Part shown: positions 1 to 5,467 of the stretch, in pieces
Numbering within the stretch: position 1 is the first letter of the stretch
How the letters are laid out: every line of letters starts with the position of its first letter
Source: Candidatus Bathyarchaeota archaeon
GTDB taxonomy: Archaea > Thermoproteota > Bathyarchaeia > 40CM-2-53-6 > RBG-13-38-9
DNA: 6,330 bases
NCBI GenBank assembly: GCA_030671315.1
Contig: DAOUZW010000068.1
Coordinates: 1 to 6,330, forward strand
Direction: 5' to 3'
Position numbers and translations under genes: made by a program
Notes under the pieces: generated by a model
Seen by the model: the letters and a program-made list of their open reading frames with translations, nothing else
Databases searched by the model: none
Told to the model about the DNA's origin: nothing

Positions 1-217
1 GGATGATAATGATTCAGAATCTATTAGGACTAGGCTGAACGAACTGATATCTTCTCTTTCAAATGAAGGCCATTATGGAGGTTTTTATGCTCAGATGAAA
101 CCATACCGAAGCGATTTGGATTCCTTCAGCCCTGGCCGTAAAAGGATTCAAGGCCAAAAAAAGAGGGCTTGGGAAAAAGATGATGCTAAGGCTAGGAGAA
201 ATCGTCGTTACAAATAA
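1..217 (+). CDS. C-terminal end of an unrecognised protein with a basic tail (5' partial)
   Basis: Frame 2 is open from the left edge to a TAA at 215-217, giving 71 residues with no plausible start, so the gene begins outside the window. The visible part starts acidic (DDNDSES), continues with a helix-like stretch (IRTRLNELISSLSNEG), then an aromatic GHYGGFYAQMKPYRSDLDSF segment, and ends in a tail very rich in Lys and Arg (KKRAWEKDDAKARRNRRYK). Such a tail would suit nucleic-acid or ribosome contact, but that is inference from charge alone. I do not recognise the family. Codon use (AGG/AGA/CGT arginine, A/T third positions) matches the neighbouring genes, which supports real coding. A small hairpin and a T6 run follow the stop and may end its transcript. 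Confidence 0.6.
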   Translation, partial: DDNDSESIRTRLNELISSLSNEGHYGGFYAQMKPYRSDLDSFSPGRKRIQGQKKRAWEKDDAKARRNRRYK

Positions 218-220
218 TGT

Positions 221-259
221 TACGACTCTCGTATGATAGCTAGCGAGTACACATTTTTT
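221..259 (+). terminator. Possible transcription end of the left-edge gene
   Basis: Four bases after the stop there is a perfect 5-bp hairpin, TACGA-CTC-TCGTA (221-233), and about 20 nt later a T6 run (254-259). Archaeal termination depends mainly on T-rich tracts, so the T run is the more relevant part. The distance between hairpin and T run does not match a classical intrinsic terminator. Confidence 0.3.
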
Positions 260-285
260 AAACAGAGTTAAAAAAAAAGAAGATA

Positions 286-321
286 AGTATCGACCTAATT
301 ACTTTTAAAAAGGTCAATACT
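286..321. repeat. Inverted repeat, 11-bp arms with one mismatch
   Basis: AGTATCGACCT (286-296) pairs with AGGTCAATACT (311-321) at 10 of 11 positions (one C/A mismatch), around a 14-nt A/T-rich loop. It lies 8 nt before a second perfect hairpin, so the two could form consecutive stems of one RNA. No T tract follows directly, so it does not look like a simple terminator. Confidence 0.55.
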
Positions 322-329
322 CAAACAAT

Positions 330-350
330 TAGAACTACCGATTAGTTCTA
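330..350. repeat. Perfect 8-bp hairpin
   Basis: TAGAACTA (330-337) and TAGTTCTA (343-350) are exact reverse complements around the loop CCGAT. The symmetry also allows reading as an operator for a dimeric regulator, but no second copy was seen in the window. Confidence 0.6.
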
Positions 351-384
351 TGTTTCTGAAAATATTCTCGACAATATACAGGTC

Positions 385-403
385 TTCCTTCTTTTGGAAG
401 GAA
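385..403. repeat. Perfect 7-bp hairpin
   Basis: TTCCTTC (385-391) pairs with GAAGGAA (397-403) around TTTTG. Outer GGTC (381-384) and GACC (421-424) could enclose it as a larger stem-loop. It is the third hairpin within 120 nt of otherwise gene-free sequence. Confidence 0.5.
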
Positions 404-540
404 AGGAACTTCTGCATCTTGACCAATCAGAACATTTTATCTTATGCATAGTTCTAGGACCAAATCCTCGTCTACCAAAACTCATTATTCCAACTCTTTT
501 ACTTCTAGCTATACGAATGATAATACTCAGTAGAATCAGC

Positions 541-551
541 GTATACTATAC
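541..551. repeat. 11-nt palindrome GTATACTATAC
   Basis: GTATA and TATAC flank one central C. It is short and A/T-rich, so chance is plausible. It could be a binding site or part of a TATA-like element, but it lies well upstream of the OB-fold gene. Confidence 0.25.
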
Positions 552-756
552 TGTCCCTCCATCAAGACTCACATATACTTGTTTATGAAAATCATTTACC
601 GTATGAGAAAAATTTCTAATAAATTGATTGTTTAACACCTTAGTCTAGAAATCAAGACAAAAAGTTTCAAGGATCAAAGATAAAAAGGAAGAAACAAATA
701 TTAGGCGAGCGTGTGTACTATTTGAGGATCCAACGGGAAGAAACTGTGGATATTGG

Positions 757-772
757 ACGAGGAAGACCTCGT
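757..772 (+). promoter_or_regulatory. Hairpin just upstream of the OB-fold gene's ATG
   Basis: ACGAGG (757-762) and CCTCGT (767-772) pair perfectly around an AAGA loop, ending 15 nt before ATG 788. If translation starts at 788 this is a leader hairpin that could affect initiation. If it starts at GTG 713 it is inside the coding region. Confidence 0.35.
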
Positions 773-787
773 GGTCAAAGAAGATCC

Positions 788-1393
788 ATGGCTGAAACAA
801 CTAAGCTTCTTTATCTTGTAAAAGTCTCAAGGAAATATGGAGTTGAGACAAATGAATTTCTTTCATGTTTTAAAGATGCATGGGCTCATAATAAGTCATC
901 GTGCAAGGATATCTTAATCCAATGCCGCCAAAAGACCGATGACGAGGGAGTCTTTCTTGTGACTAGAGGTGAGAAAATAATTGCTCAAATAATCCTGAGC
1001 AAGGAATTCCTAGATAATATGCCACACATTGAAGTTACAGATTATCCATCGATCACCTCGAGTGCAGCCAAAAAAGCTGCGAAAGTTGGACCGGTTGATA
1101 TTGAAATAAAAGATATTGATCTCGATGTCAAATGGGTCAACTTAAAAGCTAAGGTCATTGAAAAAACAGCGCCAAAAGGAGTCTATTCTAGGTATGGCAA
1201 TCCTCTAAGTGTCTCGATAGCTACAATTTCTGATGATACTGGAACCATTAAATTACCTCTCTGGAACGCTCAGATAAATTCGATACGTGTTGGAGATAGA
1301 GTACGAATTGAGAATGGAAGAGTGAGATCATTTAGAGGAGAACTTCAAGTATCCGTAGGAACAAAAGGCAAGCTTGAAGTCATTGAAAACTGA
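788..1393 (+). CDS. OB-fold single-stranded nucleic-acid-binding protein (RPA/SSB-like)
   Basis: Predicted 201-residue cytoplasmic protein. Residues 103-199 form an OB-fold of the archaeal SSB/RPA/SOSS-B type: a DVKWVNLKAKVIEK strand, a YSRYG turn, DDTGTIKLPLWN, VGDRVRIENGRV and SFRGELQVSVG are its usual elements. Trp116, Tyr136, Trp159 and Phe182 are candidate base-stacking residues. Residues 1-80 form a separate domain (KLLYLVKVSRKYGVETNEFL onward) that I cannot name, joined by an Ala/Lys-rich linker. I chose ATG 788 because it is the only ATG at the start of that domain. The frame stays open upstream to GTG 713, which would add 25 residues including a GRGRPRGQRR stretch and a CGG codon. 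A 6-bp hairpin (757-772) lies just before the ATG. Role inferred: binding ssDNA or RNA in replication, repair or RNA handling. It appears monocistronic. Confidence 0.85.
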   Translation: MAETTKLLYLVKVSRKYGVETNEFLSCFKDAWAHNKSSCKDILIQCRQKTDDEGVFLVTRGEKIIAQIILSKEFLDNMPHIEVTDYPSITSSAAKKAAKVGPVDIEIKDIDLDVKWVNLKAKVIEKTAPKGVYSRYGNPLSVSIATISDDTGTIKLPLWNAQINSIRVGDRVRIENGRVRSFRGELQVSVGTKGKLEVIEN

Positions 1394-1590
1394 TGAAAAT
1401 ACGAGTTAGACATTATTCCCTGTTCCCACTAAACCATAAAAAAATAAAGTCATTAATCCATGATTTGATAATTTCTCGCATTATTGATTTAATTTTGAAT
1501 TTGTAGATCATTACATTAAGTAAATGTTTGATGTTAGCTCAAGCCATTGAATAATGAATCGATTAAAGCAAGTGTGTTTAATTCTAAAGT

Positions 1591-1953
1591 TTAGGTTGGC
1601 ATTAGCCAAAACTCATTCCCGTCAGGATCCTTGAACATAGCATATCTCATATTCTCATCCCATTCAGCCTTAGCGAGGTCTCTTGAGAATTCTACACCTT
1701 TACTCTTTAATTCTTGACAGGTATTTTCAACACTATCATCGAAGAATAGAATGCCTGTATTTCCAGGTTCCAAAGTCTCGTTCTGGCATAGATGAATTCC
1801 AGTTGATGACCCAGGGGGACCGACAACCACCCAATGATCCATTTCATCTTGAACTTCAAATCCTAACTTCTCCGTATACCATTCCTTAGCTTTTTTTGTA
1901 TCTGAGACTATTACCGGAATACTCCTTATTCGAACAATCGTCATCTCATTCAT
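1591..1953 (-). CDS. VOC-superfamily (glyoxalase/bleomycin-resistance fold) protein
   Basis: 120 residues, the normal length for one protein with two paired beta-alpha-beta-beta-beta modules. The first module has IPVIVSDTKKAKEWYTEKLGF, the second GILFFDDSVENTCQELKSKGVEF followed by the family-typical FKDPDGNEFWLMP end. Of the four positions that normally carry metal ligands, His54 (in GIHLC) and Glu114 (in GNEFW) are present, while the two equivalent strand-start positions appear to be Ser11 and Thr66 by my manual alignment. A canonical glyoxalase I activity is therefore doubtful; a different metal site or a metal-independent binding role is possible. The substrate cannot be inferred. Start ATG 1953 lies about 30 nt after a TATA-like element; Met4 is an alternative start. 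It is cytoplasmic, transcribed alone, and convergent with the OB-fold gene. Confidence 0.88.
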   Translation of the reverse strand: MNEMTIVRIRSIPVIVSDTKKAKEWYTEKLGFEVQDEMDHWVVVGPPGSSTGIHLCQNETLEPGNTGILFFDDSVENTCQELKSKGVEFSRDLAKAEWDENMRYAMFKDPDGNEFWLMPT

Positions 1954-1980
1954 CTCATCGAAACAAATTTAATTTCAATT

Positions 1981-1992
1981 AATATTTAAAAG
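1981..1992 (-). promoter_or_regulatory. TATA-like promoter element for the VOC gene
   Basis: On the - strand this reads CTTTTAAATATT, preceded by purine-rich TAGAGA that could act as the BRE. It is centred about 34 nt before the ATG at 1953, which predicts a start site roughly 8 nt from the ATG, the usual spacing for archaeal short-leader transcripts. Confidence 0.5.
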
Positions 1993-1995
1993 TCT

Positions 1996-2006
1996 CTAAA
2001 AAAATT
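1996..2006 (-). terminator. T-tract terminator of the polyferredoxin operon
   Basis: On the - strand AATTTTTTTAG contains T7 (1998-2004), about 33 nt after the TAG stop at 2037-2039. T tracts of this length are sufficient terminators in archaea. It sits directly upstream of the VOC promoter element, so it would insulate the two units. Confidence 0.45.
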
Positions 2007-2036
2007 CTAAACCCATTATATCATCATTTGGATTTT

Positions 2037-3644
2037 CTATTTTGTTAAATGTCTGTGCTCTTTTCTATATGTTCCAATAATCGCTCGATGCTTTAATTTC
2101 TCAGCATGGTAGATACGAATCGCTGATTCACCTTCAACAGGACATTTATACTCACAGATACCGCACCCAATACATAAATCTGGAATAACTCTAGGTAACA
2201 GGACATCAGATATTTCACTAGATGAATTCATTACAGTCTCTTTCTCTAATTTTATAGCTTTCTCAGGTATTGGACACATCTCCTCACAAACAATGCAATC
2301 TTTACCTTGAGCCCAGGGGATACATTTTTTTTCATCGATATGAGCCATACCAATAATAGTTTTCTGTTTTCTCTCAAGAGACAATTTCGTGATGGCCCCA
2401 GTAGGACAAACTTCTCCACATAAAGTACAAGAGTAATCACAATAACCCAGACGTGTCATCAAGATTGGCGTCCATAAAATTTCAAGATATTTTAGTGAAT
2501 AACTCGGCTGAATGACTCCAGTTGGACAAACTCTGGCGCACTCTCCACATCTAATACATTTATTACTTAATGTTTGTTCATCGCTTCCTGGAGGTCGGAT
2601 AAAAAAATAATTCTTAACTTGAAAGATGGGTATCACAAATAATATAACAGTTCCAAAAAAAGCAGCACCTATTGATTTGACTAGTTGCCTTCGGTTTGGA
2701 TTATAATTCGATTTTAAATTTGCTTTGTTTTCATGCTGGAATGTGATCGATTTTGTTGGACAGATTTCGACACAATCAAGACAGGATATACACTCAGATG
2801 TATTAGCGAAGAAATTATTTTTAGCGTCTATTGCTGCAGTAGGACAAATTGTTTCACATTTATTGCAACTAATACATGTTTCTTGGTTTAGTCGATACTT
2901 TAAGCGTGCAATCTTTGATATTATTCCCAGTAGAGCACCTAAAGGACATAAATATCGACACCAAAAACGCGTTCGAAAAATATTAAGAGTTAAAACCAGT
3001 CCAAAGAAGAAGACTATTATTAAATTAGGTAGAAAAAATGGTTGTTCTGTAAGTAATCTGCTACGTATTAGATAATCGAACTGTTCAATCGAAGGCTGAA
3101 ATGATTCGATTCGATATAATGAGATCTCAACTAATGTAATTAGAAAACTAAAGCCTGGTATTATTACACTTGTTACTGTTCTAGATAGGATTGTTATCGG
3201 ATCGAAGATTATGAGAGACAAGCTACCAAAAATTGCGGTGAAAATGATGATGAAGAGTAGGATATATTTTGCCATTAGCCAATGAGATTGAATCCTCATC
3301 TTGCTACTTTTTATTCTAAATGTTGGTGTCCAATCCAAGATAGTACCTAGTGGACAAAGCCACCCACACCAAGCACGACCTGTAATGATTGTTAGCGCAA
3401 TTGTAAAAACTCCCAGCATCATCGATACAATAAATACTTGACTTGCTAGTATCGAAGTAATCCCTAGTAATGGATCAAGTCGAAAGAATAGATCATGTGG
3501 CAGAATAGTTATTATTTCCTTTCGTGTACCAACTAGTAAATATAGAAAAAGAATTAGTGTAAAAATTTGTACTACTTGACGTAATCGATATAATCTCTTC
3601 CTTCTTCCTAATTCTTTTTCGGATGAATCGTGTTTATTTGGCAA
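2037..3644 (-). CDS. Membrane polyferredoxin, NapH-NapG-like fusion
   Basis: 535 residues. The N-terminal NapH-like half has four predicted helices (about 25-40, 66-89, 123-146, 204-222) and two C-x3-CP motifs (Cys93/97, Cys229/233) that topology places on the cytoplasmic side. Two classical 4Fe-4S motifs follow (Cys257/260/263/267 and Cys285/288/291/295). At 317-340 a Tat-like NRRQLVKSIGAA motif leads into a fifth hydrophobic segment, and the rest is NapG/MauM-like: an IRPPG motif, then four clusters at Cys363-373, Cys402-413 (C-x3-C-x2-C-x3-C), Cys441-457 (C-x8-C-x2-C-x3-C) and Cys491-501. These would lie outside the membrane. Inferred role: carrying electrons across the membrane between a cytoplasmic or quinol pool and exported partners. 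The TTG at 3644 is the only usable start: the in-frame stop is eight codons further upstream and no ATG, GTG or TTG lies before the first helix. It begins 8 nt after the DUF362 gene, so translation is probably coupled. Confidence 0.9.
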   Translation of the reverse strand: MPNKHDSSEKELGRRKRLYRLRQVVQIFTLILFLYLLVGTRKEIITILPHDLFFRLDPLLGITSILASQVFIVSMMLGVFTIALTIITGRAWCGWLCPLGTILDWTPTFRIKSSKMRIQSHWLMAKYILLFIIIFTAIFGSLSLIIFDPITILSRTVTSVIIPGFSFLITLVEISLYRIESFQPSIEQFDYLIRSRLLTEQPFFLPNLIIVFFFGLVLTLNIFRTRFWCRYLCPLGALLGIISKIARLKYRLNQETCISCNKCETICPTAAIDAKNNFFANTSECISCLDCVEICPTKSITFQHENKANLKSNYNPNRRQLVKSIGAAFFGTVILFVIPIFQVKNYFFIRPPGSDEQTLSNKCIRCGECARVCPTGVIQPSYSLKYLEILWTPILMTRLGYCDYSCTLCGEVCPTGAITKLSLERKQKTIIGMAHIDEKKCIPWAQGKDCIVCEEMCPIPEKAIKLEKETVMNSSSEISDVLLPRVIPDLCIGCGICEYKCPVEGESAIRIYHAEKLKHRAIIGTYRKEHRHLTK

Positions 3645-3652
3645 AGTAGATG

Positions 3653-4675
3653 TTACACGTCGATTTTTTCAACCTTAATGCTGCTCAAATCCATATTTCC
3701 TAGGCCCATTTGTGCTCCAGAACGTATTGCCGGAACATCATTTCCAGTTAAGCCGAATAAGGTAGCTGCATATGAATCAGCAGCAACAATGTCATGACTC
3801 GCTATAACTGTATTAGCAATCTCCACATCGTCTAGATTTCCACCTGTTGGCCCATGATCTTTCAGAATACGTACAGCATCAACCACTGTCAAAGTTGAGT
3901 ATACACGACTATTTAGGTCAGCGATACGTTGTGCTAAGTTTGAATGGAATCTATTTGGTTTTTTCACAATACCTAGTAGATTTTTCATACCTAAAGTAAG
4001 ACGCGCTAAACTGTGATGTTTAGCTATTGGAACATTGATTAGAACGTCTGCATCTAATATGTCTCCATAAATTAACCATCGAGTGATGTCTTTTCCCTGT
4101 GGGATATCTACTGCTCTATATTTTATGTCACTCATTAATTCCATCTCTCCGCCAGCAGCATTAACCGCTTCCTCTATACCACTGGCGGTGTAGGCTTTTT
4201 CTGAGCTACCACCGAATGAATAATCCATAACTCTTACACGTTTAGCTCCAGCATTAAGACTAAGAGAAGTTAATGCACCAACAACTTCTGGATTTGTTGT
4301 AGCCGCATATTCGAAAGATCGATAGGAAACACAAATGTTAGGTTTTATTATGACATCGTCTCCTGGTTTGACAAATCGTTCGATTCCACCAAGAGCCACG
4401 AGTGCAGTTTCCACTATTTCAGTGGGATTTTCTCCATGCACTACAGCCAAATATGCGGCATCTTTGGGCGAATACGCTGGGCTCTGAGTTGGAGGTGTAG
4501 GTGAGGAATCTGAGTTATCTGTCGGTTGACTTGATTCTGTTTGTGTGATTGACGAACTTGGATAACTCTTAATGTCAGCAGGTTTTGAATATTGATAATA
4601 GCCGTATATGGTAGCGGCAGTAAATGCCCCGCCTAATGCTGCTGTAATAAATTTTCTTCTGTTTACCTTTGACAA
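3653..4675 (-). CDS. Tat-exported DUF362 family protein
   Basis: 340 residues. The N-terminus is a twin-arginine signal (NRRKFITAALGGAF, residues 5-18, hydrophobic to about 26) without an obvious cleavage site, so it may stay anchored. A Ser/Thr/Pro-rich spacer (about 36-70) follows, as in many archaeal surface proteins. Residues 75-325 are the DUF362 domain, seen in VKPGDDVIIKPNI, NVPIAKHHSLARLTLGMKN, DAVRILKDHGPTGGN and HDIVAADSYAATLFG. The biochemical function of DUF362 is not established; family members often occur with or fused to ferredoxin domains. There is no 4Fe-4S motif here, and the neighbouring polyferredoxin would supply the clusters. The start must be TTG 4675: a TGA lies two codons upstream and no ATG precedes the twin arginines. 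Tat export suggests folding, perhaps with a cofactor, before translocation. Confidence 0.88.
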   Translation of the reverse strand: MSKVNRRKFITAALGGAFTAATIYGYYQYSKPADIKSYPSSSITQTESSQPTDNSDSSPTPPTQSPAYSPKDAAYLAVVHGENPTEIVETALVALGGIERFVKPGDDVIIKPNICVSYRSFEYAATTNPEVVGALTSLSLNAGAKRVRVMDYSFGGSSEKAYTASGIEEAVNAAGGEMELMSDIKYRAVDIPQGKDITRWLIYGDILDADVLINVPIAKHHSLARLTLGMKNLLGIVKKPNRFHSNLAQRIADLNSRVYSTLTVVDAVRILKDHGPTGGNLDDVEIANTVIASHDIVAADSYAATLFGLTGNDVPAIRSGAQMGLGNMDLSSIKVEKIDV

Positions 4676-4693
4676 AAATCATCTTTCGCAGAA

Positions 4694-4734
4694 TTGACGT
4701 ATTGCTTTATCAATCTTCTGTATTTATTCGTCAA
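4694..4734. repeat. TTGACG / CGTCAA inverted repeat before the DUF362 gene
   Basis: TTGACG (4694-4699) and CGTCAA (4729-4734) are exact inverse copies 29 nt apart, inside the 77-nt gap that is the largest in the operon. Between them, on the - strand, lies an A/T-rich GAATAAATA that could be a weak TATA element. It may be an internal promoter with an operator, an RNA stem, or chance. Confidence 0.25.
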
Positions 4735-4752
4735 CTATACCAGAGCTGCCAT

Positions 4753-5442
4753 TTATTCAAGGAGATTCTTGAATATTGGTAAAATTCTATTTCCGAGAAT
4801 AATTAGGAATAGAAAATTACTAAGAGCATGCAGAGTATCGAAACCAAGACCCTGAATCTGAGCAAAAACGAATGTGAATATATTATGTGGATACAGGAAA
4901 GAATACCAGAACCAAATATTCATTACAAATCCATAGAAATATCCTGATAATATTCCCAGTAAACCTAGTTTCCAACGATTGATAGTTGGATTGAATCTTA
5001 CAACCGCGGACATAGCCCCGATTACACCCCAAGCATACATTTGCAATGGTGTCCAAGGACCATGACCTAGAAATAGATTTGAAATCAACGGAGTCATGAT
5101 TCCTATCATAAATCCAGTAACTGATCCAAAAGCGATACCACAAATAATTATCAGAAAAGTACAGGGCTGTATACTTGGTAAAGCAGCAAATGGTATTCTA
5201 AGCGCAGCTATAGTTGTGCCTAACACAATTATTAAGGCAATATCTCTGGAAGTCGGTTTTTGACGCGAAAATTCCATAATTATGGCTAGAATTGCCACTG
5301 AAACAATAATAATTGAGATTAAACCCCATTGTTCAATTATTGAATTATATCCGAAAAATAAGAAATATATCGGAAAAAATATTAAAATCATCGATAATAG
5401 TGCTATCGATATCGTAATTCTATTTCTCGAATATGAATTCAT
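4753..5442 (-). CDS. ECF transporter S component (substrate-binding membrane subunit)
   Basis: 229 residues, nearly all hydrophobic, with about six or seven membrane segments (roughly 11-31, 40-57, 67-85, 92-125, 133-150, 157-178, 188-218). The LGTTIAALRIPFA helix resembles the small-residue helix that S components use to contact EcfT. The GHGPWTPLQMYAWGVIGAMSA stretch (127-147) is close to the GPWTP-Q-AWG signature of vitamin-type S components, including those linked to cobalamin and related ligands. It would capture a small ligand outside and need EcfA ATPases and EcfT, none of which is in the window. I start at ATG 5442, preceded by GGTG seven bases away. A TTG at 5502 in frame would overlap the upstream gene by 35 nt and add a charged, non-membrane stretch. 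The upstream DUF4430 gene ends 25 nt before it, so the two are probably co-transcribed. The ligand is not determinable from sequence alone. Confidence 0.82.
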   Translation of the reverse strand: MNSYSRNRITISIALLSMILIFFPIYFLFFGYNSIIEQWGLISIIIVSVAILAIIMEFSRQKPTSRDIALIIVLGTTIAALRIPFAALPSIQPCTFLIIICGIAFGSVTGFMIGIMTPLISNLFLGHGPWTPLQMYAWGVIGAMSAVVRFNPTINRWKLGLLGILSGYFYGFVMNIWFWYSFLYPHNIFTFVFAQIQGLGFDTLHALSNFLFLIILGNRILPIFKNLLE

Positions 5443-5449
5443 AACTACA

Positions 5450-5453
5450 CACC
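5450..5453 (-). promoter_or_regulatory. Ribosome binding site GGTG of the S-component gene
   Basis: On the - strand GGTG lies seven bases before ATG 5442 and matches part of the archaeal Shine-Dalgarno GGAGGTGATC. It supports ATG 5442 over the in-frame TTG at 5502. Confidence 0.45.
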
Positions 5454-5467
5454 AATTAGATGAAATT

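Larger units (their letters stand above)
218..712. other. Long intergenic region with hairpins, no convincing gene
   Basis: These 495 nt hold no ORF with convincing composition. The longest (394-588, TTG start) has no recognisable domain or ribosome binding site. I looked for tRNA T-arm signatures on both strands and found none. What is visible is several inverted repeats clustered at 286-403, an 11-nt palindrome at 541-551, and A/T tracts (A-rich 270-278, T6 254-259). The region could contain a small structured RNA, a long 5' leader for the OB-fold gene, or only promoters. Confidence 0.5.

Noticed and set aside
394..588. 64-codon + strand ORF in the intergenic region
   Set aside because: TTG start inside a hairpin, no ribosome binding site, no recognisable domain, and composition typical of translated A/T-rich noncoding DNA.
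218..712. tRNA or CRISPR array in the long intergenic region
   Set aside because: No T-arm signature or cloverleaf on either strand, and no regularly spaced direct repeats.
1394..1590. Small gene or RNA in the convergent gap
   Set aside because: Only A/T-rich sequence, short palindromes such as AATCGATT and a - strand T-rich run near 1438-1450; nothing supports a gene.
2725..3075. 116-codon + strand ORF
   Set aside because: Lies fully antisense to the polyferredoxin gene, whose cysteine motifs and membrane segments prove the - strand frame.
4883..5143. 86-codon - strand ORF inside the S-component gene
   Set aside because: A frame-shifted shadow of the membrane protein with no domain of its own.
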